Shown: piece by piece, positions 1-8,961 of the stretch | Numbering within the stretch: the first letter of the stretch is position 1 | Layout of the letters: the number at the start of each line of letters is the position of its first letter | Assembly (NCBI GenBank): GCA_015200025.1 | Contig: CP054186.1 | Location: 3,522,643-3,586,642 of the forward strand | From: Phycisphaeraceae bacterium | GTDB taxonomy: Bacteria; Planctomycetota; Phycisphaerae; Phycisphaerales; UBA1924 | Direction: 5' to 3' | Length of the DNA: 64,000 nucleotides | Position numbers and translations under genes: made by a program | Notes under the pieces: model-generated | Seen by the model: only the letters and a program-made list of their open reading frames with translations | What the model was told of the DNA's origin: nothing | Databases searched by the model: none

Positions 1-552
1 CGCACGCTCGATATCCGAAAACGTCCCCACGATCGCCTGGTACTTCGGGCCCGACGCCGTCTGCCTGGGCCCAAAGATCAGCGTCCCCCCGGGGCCCGCG
101 TCCATCTCGCTCAGCCCCGGCATGTCCGCCGAATCCACGAGCGGCGCCCCGCCCTCCCGCAGCAGCCGCGTGATCATCCGGTGGTCCTGCGTCGCCGTGT
201 TCAGGTCCGCGTGGTCGATCGACACCGCCACCCCGTACCCGAACAACCCGCCCGTCGGCTCCCCGGGCGTGTACGTCACCGCCATCCGCGCGGGCCTCGA
301 CATCGACCGCAGCATCATCTCCGCCAGCGCGATCGGCTCCCGCTCCGCCCCGACCTCAAACGGCAGCTCCCGCAGTCGCTCCGGAAGACGCTCCAACGCG
401 CCCCGCAGCGCCGCGTCCTTCGGGCTCGACGCGAACGCCGCCAGCCCCGCGTGCTCCGCCACCAGCACCGGGCGGGGCTGCCCCTCCGTCTGCCCCAGCA
501 CGGAACCGACCAAGGAAGCGGTCAGAAATACGGCGGTCGTTGTCGTTCGCAT
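1..552 (-). CDS. Secreted hypothetical protein, 3' part beyond left edge
   Basis: I do not recognise the family. The minus strand is open for exactly 184 codons from an ATG at 552 to the window edge, so the C-terminus is missing. The protein begins with a charged stretch and a hydrophobic run (MRTTTTAVFLTASLVGSVLG, then Q), which looks like a cleavable signal peptide and suggests export. The rest visible here is a mixed alpha/beta sequence without transmembrane segments; MAVTYTPGEPTGGLFGYGVA and LIFGPRQTASGP are typical stretches. A GGAG sits about ten bases upstream of the ATG. It diverges from the glycosyltransferase that starts at 643, so the 90 bases between them should hold both promoters. 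No function is proposed. Confidence 0.6.
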   Translation of the reverse strand, partial: MRTTTTAVFLTASLVGSVLGQTEGQPRPVLVAEHAGLAAFASSPKDAALRGALERLPERLRELPFEVGAEREPIALAEMMLRSMSRPARMAVTYTPGEPTGGLFGYGVAVSIDHADLNTATQDHRMITRLLREGGAPLVDSADMPGLSEMDAGPGGTLIFGPRQTASGPKYQAIVGTFSDIERA

Positions 553-642
553 CGTCGGTGCTCCAGATCCCCCCCGAATCCCTCCCGGCCCCCCGCGGGG
601 CGGATTCAGTGATGTTATGTCCCGGGGCGGTACCATGACGGC

Positions 643-1716
643 GTGGTCCCCAACGCCCAGCGTGTGCTCCTCATCCGCCCCAGCGCCCTGGGCGACGTCT
701 GCCGCTCCGTCCCGGTATTGGTAAGCCTCAGGGCCGCGTTTCAAGACGCCCGCATCGACTGGCTCGTCCGACACGAGTTCGCCCCCGCCGTCGCCGCCCA
801 CCCCGCCCTGAGCCGTGTCGTCTCTTTCGAACGCGGCGCCCTGGGACGTTCCCTCGCCTCGCTCCGCGTCGGGCCCACCCTCGAGTTCCTCAAGTCCCTC
901 CGCCGTGAACGATACTCCACCGTCGTCGACGCCCAGGGCCTCGCCCGCAGCGGCCTCTTCGCCTGGGCCACCGCCGCCCCCCGCCGCGCCGGGTTCGCCG
1001 ACGCCCGCGAACTCGGGTGGATCGGCCTCAACGAGCGACACCGCCTCCCCCGCGGGCTCCACGCCGTCGACCGCATGCTCGCCCTCGTCCACGCCATGGG
1101 CATCACCCCCATCCACGACATGCGCCTCTACACCCCAAAGCCCGACCTCGACGCCTTCCACGCCGACCCACACCTCGCCGGCCGCCGCTACGCACTCCTC
1201 GCCCCGGGCAGCCGGTGGCCCGGCAAACGCTGGCCTCCCGACCGCTTCGCCGACCTCGCACAACGCTCCCTCGAGATGGGCCTCGACGCCGTTGTCGTCG
1301 TCGGCTCGCCGGGCGAGCGTGACGCCATGGCCCCGCTCCTCGACCTCGCCCGGCGAGAGCCCCGCCTCATCGACCGCGTCGGACGGACCTCCGTCGGCGG
1401 CCTCATGGCCCTCATCCAGCACGCCGCCGTCGTCGTCGCCAACGATTCCGCCGCCGTCCACATCGCCGTCGGCTTCGACCGCCCACTCGTCGCCCTCTAC
1501 GGGCCCACACGCGTCGACCTCGTCGGGCCATACCGCCGAGACGCCGACGTCATCCAGCACGCCCGCCCAGGCGACCGCCTCGACCACAAGGACGAAACCG
1601 CCGGCCGCGCCATGATGGAACGCATCCAGACCGCCGAGGTCGCCGACCGTGTCGACCGCGTCCGCGATCGTTCTCCTCACGGCCCCGCCGGCGACCAGAA
1701 CCGAAGCCCCGGCTGA
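643..1716 (+). CDS. Glycosyltransferase family 9 (heptosyltransferase-like)
   Basis: A 357-residue protein of the ADP-heptose:LPS heptosyltransferase family (GT9, GT-B fold), which normally adds a sugar to lipopolysaccharide core at the inner face of the cytoplasmic membrane. Family marks are the N-terminal RPSALGDV loop right after the first strand, the central LLAPGSRWPGKRWP segment at the start of the nucleotide-sugar domain, and VVANDSAAVHIA followed by LVALYGPT, which matches the donor-binding region of WaaC/WaaF-like enzymes. The start is GTG at 643; an ATG at 635 is out of frame. The last 40 bases overlap the 3' end of the convergent ygfZ gene. The acceptor and sugar cannot be read from sequence, so it is called only to family level. 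Confidence 0.88.
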   Translation: MVPNAQRVLLIRPSALGDVCRSVPVLVSLRAAFQDARIDWLVRHEFAPAVAAHPALSRVVSFERGALGRSLASLRVGPTLEFLKSLRRERYSTVVDAQGLARSGLFAWATAAPRRAGFADARELGWIGLNERHRLPRGLHAVDRMLALVHAMGITPIHDMRLYTPKPDLDAFHADPHLAGRRYALLAPGSRWPGKRWPPDRFADLAQRSLEMGLDAVVVVGSPGERDAMAPLLDLARREPRLIDRVGRTSVGGLMALIQHAAVVVANDSAAVHIAVGFDRPLVALYGPTRVDLVGPYRRDADVIQHARPGDRLDHKDETAGRAMMERIQTAEVADRVDRVRDRSPHGPAGDQNRSPG

Positions 1717-2900
1717 ACCACCGCCCGCAGCGCCACACCCTCCGCCTCCACCGCAAGCACCGTCCCCGCCGCCGAGTGGTCCGACCTCACCGCCGCGAAC
1801 GCCACCGCCGACGACCCCAGCATCGGGCTCAGCGTGCTCGACGTCACCGCCCCCACAACCGAACCCGCCGAACCCAAAGGCTCGGGCGCCCCGGGCGATC
1901 CCGCCGGCACCGCCCGCACCGGGCTCCCCGCCTCCGGAAGCAGCGGCATCACCACCGCCCCCTCGTCCACGCCGCCGGCCCGCGCCGCCGTCCGACGCTC
2001 GACCCGCAACGCCACCACCACCTGCTTGGGCTTCCCCAGGTTGTGAAGCCTCGCCACGATCTCCTGCCCGAGGTAGCACCCCTTCGTAAACGACACCCGC
2101 TCGCGCAGAATCCCCGTCTCGTTGGGCAGGTTGTCGGGGCCGAAATCAATGTTGAAAAGCGGCGTCCCCGCCTCGATCCTCGCCGTGTTGAACGCCCTCC
2201 ACCCCCCGCGACGCGCCACCGCCACGCCCCGGTCGTCCCTCACGCCCAGCAACGCGTCGTACACCGCCGCCGCGTCCCCGGGGCGAACCCGAACCTCGTA
2301 CCCCGACTCCCCCGTCGGGTCGTCCCGCTCGACCAGCACCCCCGCGCCCGCGATCGTCGCCCACCCCGCCGACCCGGGCGAGAGCGCCGCGAGCGACGGG
2401 TCCCCCGCCGCCCCTGAGACCACCGCCCCCGCCCTCGGCCCGTGCACCGACAGGCTCGCCCACTCGCCCGTCACGTCGCGCACGGCACAATCCTCCGTGA
2501 TGATGTACCCGCCCAGCGTCGCGACCGTCTCACCCGCCGCGTGCGCGTCCACGTCCGCCAGCACCACGTCGGGCAGCACAATCAGCCTCAGGTCCGCCGT
2601 GATCCGACCCTTCCGGTTCAGCCAGAACGCCTTGTGCGACGTGTACGCCGCGGGCGCCCGAAACTCCTGCGTCACCATCCGGTTGAGAAAGTCGATCCGG
2701 TCCGGCCCGCCGATCTCGAGCGTCGCCCGGTGCGGCTGATCCAACACCACCGCCGACGTCCGCAGCGCCGCGTACTCCAGCCCCACCCCGTCGAACGTAT
2801 CGACCATCTCGACCGTGACGCCGCCGATCGCCGGCCCGTACGCCGACATCATCGCCTGCTCCTCCACGTGCCGAGACCACAACGGGCTCACCAAGGGCAT
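1677..2900 (-). CDS. ygfZ: YgfZ/GcvT-like folate-binding protein
   Basis: A 407-residue member of the aminomethyltransferase-like family represented by E. coli YgfZ, a tetrahydrofolate-binding protein that helps maintain or repair certain Fe-S enzymes. The signature KGCYLGQE, with the conserved cysteine, lies at residues 273-280 and separates YgfZ from true glycine-cleavage T proteins. The GcvT-like fold is visible from VEMVDTFDGVGLEYAALRTS onward. The ATG at 2900 follows a strong GAGGAGG, so I prefer it to the internal Met-Met at residues 17-18. It begins only nine bases after the stop of the NodT gene and is probably the last gene of the exporter transcript. Why it is linked to an exporter is unclear. 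The 3' end overlaps the GT9 gene on the other strand. Confidence 0.9.
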   Translation of the reverse strand: MPLVSPLWSRHVEEQAMMSAYGPAIGGVTVEMVDTFDGVGLEYAALRTSAVVLDQPHRATLEIGGPDRIDFLNRMVTQEFRAPAAYTSHKAFWLNRKGRITADLRLIVLPDVVLADVDAHAAGETVATLGGYIITEDCAVRDVTGEWASLSVHGPRAGAVVSGAAGDPSLAALSPGSAGWATIAGAGVLVERDDPTGESGYEVRVRPGDAAAVYDALLGVRDDRGVAVARRGGWRAFNTARIEAGTPLFNIDFGPDNLPNETGILRERVSFTKGCYLGQEIVARLHNLGKPKQVVVALRVERRTAARAGGVDEGAVVMPLLPEAGSPVRAVPAGSPGAPEPLGSAGSVVGAVTSSTLSPMLGSSAVAFAAVRSDHSAAGTVLAVEAEGVALRAVVQPGLRFWSPAGP

Positions 2901-2909
2901 GCCGCCTCC

Positions 2910-4457
2910 TCACCGCTCGCCGGCCGGCCCCATCGCCCTCGCCACGCCCGCCGACGATCCCGATGCAACGCCCGGAGCGGCCGTGTCTGCGGTGGTGCTG
3001 GTGGTGGGGGTGGGGGTCGGGGGGGTGGTGGGGGGCTCCCACCCGCCGCCGAGCGATTTGTACAACGCGATCGCCGCCGTCGTGTACTGGAGCTTCGCCA
3101 GCACGAGCTGGTCCTGCGATTCGTACAGCCGCCGCTGATTGTCCAGCACATACGACAGGTCGCGCAGCCCGGGCCGGTACAGCGCGTCGGCCAGCTCCAC
3201 CGCACGCCGGTCCGCCTCCGCCGCCTGAGCCAGCTCGTCCGCCCGCCGCTGCTGGTGCACCAGGTCCGCGATCGCGTCTTCCGTCTCCGCGAACGCCGAC
3301 AGCACCGCGCTCCGGTACGCCAGCAGCGCCTGCTCCATCCGCGCGTCCGCCGCGTCGATGTTCGCCCGCGTCCGGCCCGCGTCGAACACGTTCCACCGCA
3401 CCGACGGCCCGAACGAGAAATACCGCGAGTCCGCGTCGTACAGGTCCCCCGGGTTCGCCGCCTCCACGCCCACCGACGCCCCCAGCGTCACCCGCGGGTA
3501 CAGGTCCGCCGTCACCACCCCGATCCGCGCCGACGACGCCGCCAGCTGGCGCTCCGCACGCCTCAGGTCCGGCCGACGCAGCAGCAACTCCGACGGCAGC
3601 CCCGTCTCGATCGCCTCCGGCGGCGTGGGGATCGGCCCCGCCCCCCCCAACCGCTCACGCAGCGACCGCGGGTGCGCCGCCAGCAGCACCGCCAGGCGGT
3701 GCGACGCCTGCGCCTCCTGCGCCTCGAACACCGGGATGTTCGCCCGACGCGTCGCCAGCTCCGCCCTCGCCTGCGCCACGTCCAGCTCCGCCGTCAGCCC
3801 CGCCTCCGCCCTCGCCCGCGCCAGCCTCAGCGATTCCTCGCGGATCGACACCGCGTCACGCGCCACCACCAGCCTCTGCTGCGACGCCCGCAGCCCCGCG
3901 TACGCCGACGCCACCTCCGCCGCCAGGATCACCTTCGCGTCCAGCGCCGCCTCCTCCGCCGCCGCCACCTCCGCGTCCGCCGCCTCCACCCCGCGACGCA
4001 CCCGGCCCCACAAGTCCAGCTCCCACGACGCGTCGATCCCCGCCGTGTACGAATCGTCCACGTCGCTCCCCCCGAACCGCCCCTGCGGCGTCGTCTCGCT
4101 CCGACGCGAACGCGCGAACGACGCCAACGCGTCCAGCGTCGGCCACTGCTCCGACGACGCCACCCCACGCAGCGCCCTCGCCTCCGCCACACGCGCCAGC
4201 GACGCCTTGAGGTCCAGGTTCTCCCGCACCGCGTCGTCGATCAGCGACGACAGCACCGGGTCGTTGAACCGGTCCCACCACCGCGACAGCTCCGCCGGAG
4301 ACCCCGGCCTCGTCACCGTCCGCACGCCCTCCGACGACCCGAACGACTCGGGCGACGAGACCTCCGGCCTCGCATACTCCGGGCCCACCGTGCACGCCGG
4401 GATCGTCGTCATCCCCGCGGCCAACAGCACAGACATCGCAGCGTTCGACTTCGTCAT
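2910..4457 (-). CDS. NodT/TolC-type outer-membrane efflux lipoprotein
   Basis: The outer-membrane channel of a tripartite efflux system. The protein is 515 residues if read from the ATG at 4457, which has GGAG upstream and gives a proper signal peptide ending in the lipobox IPAC; the open frame extends 30 codons further upstream without a plausible export signal. The mature start CTVGPEYARP is typical of the NodT family, and two similar halves rich in Ala, Arg and Glu (LARVAEARALRGVA, LARARAEAGLTAELDVAQA) match the repeated coiled-coil architecture of TolC trimers. The C-terminus carries a low-complexity Thr/Pro tail (PPTTPPTPTPTTSTT) encoded by a run of C-rich codons near 2990-3050. It follows the HlyD adaptor gene, so the two should form one trans-envelope exporter with the ABC genes. 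Confidence 0.9.
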   Translation of the reverse strand: MTKSNAAMSVLLAAGMTTIPACTVGPEYARPEVSSPESFGSSEGVRTVTRPGSPAELSRWWDRFNDPVLSSLIDDAVRENLDLKASLARVAEARALRGVASSEQWPTLDALASFARSRRSETTPQGRFGGSDVDDSYTAGIDASWELDLWGRVRRGVEAADAEVAAAEEAALDAKVILAAEVASAYAGLRASQQRLVVARDAVSIREESLRLARARAEAGLTAELDVAQARAELATRRANIPVFEAQEAQASHRLAVLLAAHPRSLRERLGGAGPIPTPPEAIETGLPSELLLRRPDLRRAERQLAASSARIGVVTADLYPRVTLGASVGVEAANPGDLYDADSRYFSFGPSVRWNVFDAGRTRANIDAADARMEQALLAYRSAVLSAFAETEDAIADLVHQQRRADELAQAAEADRRAVELADALYRPGLRDLSYVLDNQRRLYESQDQLVLAKLQYTTAAIALYKSLGGGWEPPTTPPTPTPTTSTTADTAAPGVASGSSAGVARAMGPAGER

Positions 4458-4550
4458 CGCGTGGCTCCGCTCCAAAATGCCCCACACCGTATGGGCCCAG
4501 TGACCCGGCCGACGGCCGAGTCGGATGTTCAGGAAAGGTCCATTCAACGC

Positions 4551-5825
4551 TCATCGTGATTCGGGGACAATGGGGGGGGACGGGTCGGCAAAGGGCCGAG
4601 GCGCATCCCGCCGCGGCGCCTCGATGTACACGTCCATCTGCTGGCCCACGTACACCGGGAAATCCACGCGGTCCAGCGTGAACAGCACCTGCAGCACCCG
4701 CGTATCCACCCGCTCCGTGCTGTCCCCCGTCAGCGACCGCTTCGGGATGATGTACGGCTCAAACCGCAGGAACCGCAGCGACGCCTTGAACCTCGGGTTC
4801 CCCCGCAGGAACGCCTCCGCCGGCGAACCCGGCACCACTCGCCACGCCTCGTGCTCGTCGATGTCCGTCCTCACCACCAGCGGCGTGGTCACCCCCAGCA
4901 CCACCAGCGGCGTCGACATCGGTCCCGCCGGCGCGAACTCCCCGGGCCTCGTGTTCACCTGGAGCACCGTCGCCCCCATCGGCGCCCGCACCGTCCGCCG
5001 GTCCACCTCCACCCGCGCCGCGTTCAGCATCGCCTCCGCCGCACCGACCTCCGCCCGCGCCGCCTCGGCCTCGGCCCGGGCCGCCCGCGCCGCCGCCCTC
5101 GCCGAGTCCACCCGCGCCCTCGCCTGCTCCACGTCCGGCCCGAACGCACCCGCCATCAGCAACGCCAGGTCCGCCTCCGCCTGATCGAGCGTCGCCCGCG
5201 CCGCGTCCGCCGCGAACCGGCGCTGCGTGATCGTGTCCCGGCTCACCGCCCGCTCATCGCCCACCGCCTCCCACCGTTCCAACTGCGCCCGCGCGTCGTC
5301 CGCCGCCGCCCTCGCCTGCGCCACCCGCGCCCGCGCCGGGGGCACCGATTCCTCCCGCGGCAGCGCCGCCAGCCTCGCCACCTCCCGCTCCGCCACCTCC
5401 ACGTCCGCCTCGCGCACCCCCGCCTGCGCCTCACGCACCGCCAGCGACGCACGCCTCAGCTCCACCGTCGCCGCCGCCGACGCCACCGCCGCCATCGCGT
5501 CCCGGTCGTCGATCGTGAACAGCACGTCCCCGGCACTCACCACGTCCCCCGCCTTCACCGCCACCCGCGTCACCACCCCGGGGCTGTGCGCGCCCACCGC
5601 GATGTTCTGCGACGCCGGCTCCACCAGACCCGACCCCGCCACGAACGACGCGTACGAGGCCCGCGGCGGCTCCTCCAGCGGGGGCTGCGCCTCGGGCGGC
5701 CGGCTCCCGCTCACCACCGAATACACCGCGAAACTCACCCCCGCGATCGCCAGCAACGGGATCGCGTACACCCGGATATACCCCCGGCGTGAAACCCGGC
5801 TCTCGGCGTGGTGTGCGTGGGTCAT
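4551..5825 (-). CDS. HlyD-family membrane fusion (periplasmic adaptor) protein
   Basis: A 424-residue adaptor linking an inner-membrane ABC exporter to an outer-membrane channel. Residues about 17-40 form one membrane anchor (YIRVYAIPLLAIAGVSFAVY). A biotinyl/lipoyl-like half (HSPGVVTRVAVKAGDVVSAG) follows, then a long Ala/Arg/Glu-rich coiled-coil hairpin around residues 105-275, the second lipoyl half (RAPMGATVLQVNTRPGE) and beta-barrel segments. This order is standard for HlyD/MacA/DevB adaptors. An AGGGAG sits before the ATG at 5825. Its place between the ATPase gene and the NodT gene fits a CecR-controlled YbhFGRS-like or DevBCA-like exporter. The substrate is unknown. Confidence 0.92.
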   Translation of the reverse strand: MTHAHHAESRVSRRGYIRVYAIPLLAIAGVSFAVYSVVSGSRPPEAQPPLEEPPRASYASFVAGSGLVEPASQNIAVGAHSPGVVTRVAVKAGDVVSAGDVLFTIDDRDAMAAVASAAATVELRRASLAVREAQAGVREADVEVAEREVARLAALPREESVPPARARVAQARAAADDARAQLERWEAVGDERAVSRDTITQRRFAADAARATLDQAEADLALLMAGAFGPDVEQARARVDSARAAARAARAEAEAARAEVGAAEAMLNAARVEVDRRTVRAPMGATVLQVNTRPGEFAPAGPMSTPLVVLGVTTPLVVRTDIDEHEAWRVVPGSPAEAFLRGNPRFKASLRFLRFEPYIIPKRSLTGDSTERVDTRVLQVLFTLDRVDFPVYVGQQMDVYIEAPRRDAPRPFADPSPPIVPESR

Positions 5826-5872
5826 CGGTTCGGCTCCCTTACGGTCAAAGGCGAGAGGTCACGGGCGTGGGG

Positions 5873-6625
5873 TCACAGGTCCTTGGCGTGCGTGACGATC
5901 TTGTCGATCTGACCGTCGTCCATGTGCGCGATCCGGTCCGCGTACTCGAAAATCCGCGAGTCGTGCGTCACGACGATCAGCGTCGTCCCACGCTCCGACG
6001 TCGCCCCCTTGAGCATCTCCATCACCTTCATCCCCGTGTGGTGGTCCAGCGCGCTCGTCGGCTCGTCGCACACGATCAGCCTCGGGCGGTGGATCAACGC
6101 CCGCGCGATCGCCACCCGCTGCTGCTGCCCGCCCGAGAGCTTCCCGGGCGTGTTGTCCGTCCGCTCCCCCAGCCCCACCGACGCCAGCACCCCGCGCGCC
6201 CGCTCCAGCGCTTCGCGCCGCGGGACGCCCTGGAGCAGCAAAGGCACCGCCGCGTTCTCCGCGATCGTCAGCGTCGGGATCAGGTTGAACGCCTGGAACA
6301 CGAACCCGATGTTCGTGCCCCGGAAACGCGTCCGACCGCCCGACGAGAGCGACGCGAAGTCCGTCCCGAACACCGAGCACTCCCCCTGGTCCCGGTCGAG
6401 CACGCCCGCCACCACCGAGATCAGCGTCGTCTTCCCGCACCCCGACGGGCCCACCAGCATCAGGAGCTCCCCCTCGGGGATGTCCAGGTCCACCCCGCGC
6501 AGCGCCCTCACCCGCGCCGTCCCGCTCCCGTAATCCTTCGTCAGCCCGCGGCAGCGGACCGCCGGGGGGCGGTCGTGCGCGAGGGCCCGGGCCGGTGCGG
6601 CGGTGATGTCGTGGTGGGTGGTCAT
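5873..6625 (-). CDS. ABC transporter ATP-binding protein (MacB/LolD type)
   Basis: A 250-residue nucleotide-binding subunit. Walker A GPSGCGKT is at residues 59-66, the Q-loop is in VFQAFNLIPTLT, the signature LSGGQQQR is at 163-170, Walker B LIVCDEPTSALD is at 183-194 and the switch histidine is in VVTHD at 218-222. The wording is that of the LolD/MacB/DevA group, which drives FtsX-type permeases. The frame stays open far upstream, but the part before 6625 overlaps the permease gene and has no ABC features; the ATG at 6625 lies 14 bases after the permease stop. It should energise the two permeases upstream to expel a substrate through the HlyD and NodT proteins. Confidence 0.94.
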   Translation of the reverse strand: MTTHHDITAAPARALAHDRPPAVRCRGLTKDYGSGTARVRALRGVDLDIPEGELLMLVGPSGCGKTTLISVVAGVLDRDQGECSVFGTDFASLSSGGRTRFRGTNIGFVFQAFNLIPTLTIAENAAVPLLLQGVPRREALERARGVLASVGLGERTDNTPGKLSGGQQQRVAIARALIHRPRLIVCDEPTSALDHHTGMKVMEMLKGATSERGTTLIVVTHDSRIFEYADRIAHMDDGQIDKIVTHAKDL

Positions 6626-6639
6626 GGCGTGCCGGTGGG

Positions 6640-7800
6640 TTATCCCTTGAAGACCGTGGCGGGTTCGAGACGAACGACTTTGTGGCAGGCCAGGATCGCC
6701 GCGAGCATCGAGATCACGACCACCGCCGCCCCGGCGATCAGCAGCGTCTGCCAGATCAGCCGGAACGCCAGCGCCGTGCCCTGCATCGACGCGCCGAACC
6801 ACGAGACCAGCCCCGACCCCAGCCCGAACCCCAGCACCGCGACCGTCAGCGCCTGCAGCAGGATCATCCCCAGCAGCGTCGAGTCGGTCGCCCCCATCGC
6901 CTTGAACGCGGCGAAGTACTTGAGGTTGTCCAGCGTGAAGTTGTAGAACATGAACCCGGTGATCGCCGTCCCGATGAAAAACCCCAGGGCGATCGCGATC
7001 CCGAAGTTGATCGGGATCCCCGTGTTCCGCAGGAAATAGAGCACCGTGGCCCAGCGGAACTGGTCCGCCGTGTACGCCCCCAGGCCCGTGTGCCGCGTGA
7101 TCGTCGCGCACAACTCGCCGGGGTCGACCCCCTCGGCCGCCTTGACGAGCACGAACGAGAGGAGCTTGCGTTCGCGGGGCGCGAAGGTCGTCGCCCGCGA
7201 GTAGGTCGTGAAGATCGTCGGGAGGTTCTGGAACGTCCGCGTGATGTCGCAGATCCCCACGACCACCGCCCGGTGGTCGTTGAGCTCGAGCGTGTCGCCC
7301 ACCGCCAGGGGCCTGGGCTTGCCCCCGGGCTCGGTCGGCGGGCGCGCCAGCCGCGTGTTCGCCGCGAACCGGTCCACGATCACCGCGTCGTCACGCCGGA
7401 GGTCCTCGAGCCGCCCGTGCACCATCCGGATGGGCCCGGCGACCAGCGTCGCGTCGTCGATCCCGAAAACGTTGCAGTTCTGGAACTGCCCGTTCTCCAG
7501 GCGGGCCCGGATGATCCCCTTGTAGAGCGGGACCGCCCACGCCACGCCCTCGACCCCGCGGACCCGGTTGAGCTCCGTCGCGGCCATGGGCTTGGTGTCG
7601 TCGATGTACTGCACCTTGGGGTCCATCACCCACACGTCCGCCGCGGGGATGTCCGAGATCGCCGAGTACGCCCGCGTCATGATCCCCACGAAGATCGACG
7701 ATTGCTGGGTGATGACGAGCGAGGCGAGCGTCACGCCGAGGAGGATCCCGACGAACTTCGCCTTGTCGTTGATCAGCATCTGGAGGGCGACGAGGTACAT
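6640..7800 (-). CDS. FtsX-type ABC transporter permease (second paralogue)
   Basis: A 386-residue inner-membrane permease with the MacB/DevC layout: a transmembrane helix at about residues 14-37 (GILLGVTLASLVITQQSSIF), a periplasmic domain of about 220 residues (WVMDPKVQYIDD, FAANTRLARPP), then three helices (NFGIAIALGFFIGTAITG, LLGMILLQALTVAVLGFGLG, LLIAGAAVVVISMLAAILA) and the tail LEPATVFKG. It is clearly a duplicate of the next permease upstream: both contain VRGVEGVAWAVP, near-identical first helices and the tail LEPATVFK. The two probably form a heterodimer over the ATPase dimer. It is read in the leftward operon, with nine bases between it and its paralogue. Confidence 0.9.
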   Translation of the reverse strand: MYLVALQMLINDKAKFVGILLGVTLASLVITQQSSIFVGIMTRAYSAISDIPAADVWVMDPKVQYIDDTKPMAATELNRVRGVEGVAWAVPLYKGIIRARLENGQFQNCNVFGIDDATLVAGPIRMVHGRLEDLRRDDAVIVDRFAANTRLARPPTEPGGKPRPLAVGDTLELNDHRAVVVGICDITRTFQNLPTIFTTYSRATTFAPRERKLLSFVLVKAAEGVDPGELCATITRHTGLGAYTADQFRWATVLYFLRNTGIPINFGIAIALGFFIGTAITGFMFYNFTLDNLKYFAAFKAMGATDSTLLGMILLQALTVAVLGFGLGSGLVSWFGASMQGTALAFRLIWQTLLIAGAAVVVISMLAAILACHKVVRLEPATVFKG

Positions 7801-7809
7801 GGGGGAGTG

Positions 7810-8961
7810 TTACGACTTGAAGACCGTGGCGGGTTCGAGCGCCTTGAGTTTCCGGATGCCGATGACCGCCGAGACCGCCGCGATCCCCACGACCGACACC
7901 GCGCCGAACACGAGCAGGTGCCAGGGGAGGAAGAACGCGAGCCCCTCGCCCACGGCGTGCCCGAAGAACGCCGCCGCCCCCGCGCCCAGCCCGTACCCGC
8001 ACGCCGCCGCCGTCAGCGCCTGCACCGCGACCATGCCCGCCAGGCGCCGGTCGCTCGCGCCGATGGCCTTGAGCGCCGCGAAGTAGCGCAGGTTGTCGTT
8101 CACGAAGTTGTAGAACGTCTGCCCCGCGATGGCCGCCCCGACCATGAACCCCAGCAGGACCGCGATGGCGAAGTTGATCAGGATCCCCGTCTGCGTGAGG
8201 ATGTAGACCGCTGTTTTCCAGGCGAACTGGTCCGACGTTCGGCAGGCCATCCCCGTCACGCCCGCGATCGACCGCTGCACGTGGGCGACCGACGCGCCGT
8301 CCCGGACCTTGACCAGGACGAACGTCAGCTGCCGACGAGTCCCCGGGCTGAACTGCTTGGCCCTCGAGAAGGTCGTGTAGAGCGTGGGGTCCCAGAAAAA
8401 CCCGGGACGCTGGCGGTACACCGCGGAGACGACGCCGCGCCGCTCGTTGAGTTCCAGTTGATCCCCGATCATGAGCGGCCTTGACCCACCCCCGGGCGCC
8501 GAGACCGAGAGTTTGCCGGCGACGGCGGCGAGATCCACCGCGACGGCGGCCTCGTGGCGGAGGCTCTCGGGCGATCCCTCGGCGAAGTCCCCGGGCAGGC
8601 CCGTGAGGGTCGCGTCATCCACGCCGTTGAGGAGGCAGGTGCGCAGGGTCCCGTCGGGGAGCCTCAGTTGCGCGAAGGCGCGGTACATGGGGACGGCCCA
8701 GGCGACGCCCTCGACGCCGCGGACCCTCGCGAGCGTCGTCTCGAGCATCTGCTTGCCGTCGGAGTGGTGCTGCATCTGCGGGTCCATGACCCACAGGTCG
8801 GCCTGGGGGGTGTCCGCGACGAACTGGTAGGTGCGTGAGGCCAGCCCGAGGAAGATCGCCCCCTGCTGCGTGATGAGGAGGCTGGCGAAGGCCAGGCCCA
8901 CGAGGATGCCGAAGTATTTGGCGCGGTCGCCGGTGAGCATGCGGAGGGCGATGAGGTTCAT
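7810..8961 (-). CDS. FtsX-type ABC transporter permease (first paralogue)
   Basis: A 383-residue permease beginning MNLIALRMLTGDRAKYFG. The first helix (GILVGLAFASLLITQQGAIF) is followed by a periplasmic domain and three C-terminal helices, ending in LEPATVFKS. Family and architecture match the neighbouring permease at 6640-7800. The frame is open for another 160 codons upstream, but that part overlaps the repressor gene and has repetitive Arg/Pro composition, so I place the start at 8961. There the ATG overlaps the repressor stop codon in the sequence ATGA, which implies translational coupling between repressor and transporter. It is probably one half of a heterodimeric exporter. Confidence 0.9.
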   Translation of the reverse strand: MNLIALRMLTGDRAKYFGILVGLAFASLLITQQGAIFLGLASRTYQFVADTPQADLWVMDPQMQHHSDGKQMLETTLARVRGVEGVAWAVPMYRAFAQLRLPDGTLRTCLLNGVDDATLTGLPGDFAEGSPESLRHEAAVAVDLAAVAGKLSVSAPGGGSRPLMIGDQLELNERRGVVSAVYRQRPGFFWDPTLYTTFSRAKQFSPGTRRQLTFVLVKVRDGASVAHVQRSIAGVTGMACRTSDQFAWKTAVYILTQTGILINFAIAVLLGFMVGAAIAGQTFYNFVNDNLRYFAALKAIGASDRRLAGMVAVQALTAAACGYGLGAGAAAFFGHAVGEGLAFFLPWHLLVFGAVSVVGIAAVSAVIGIRKLKALEPATVFKS

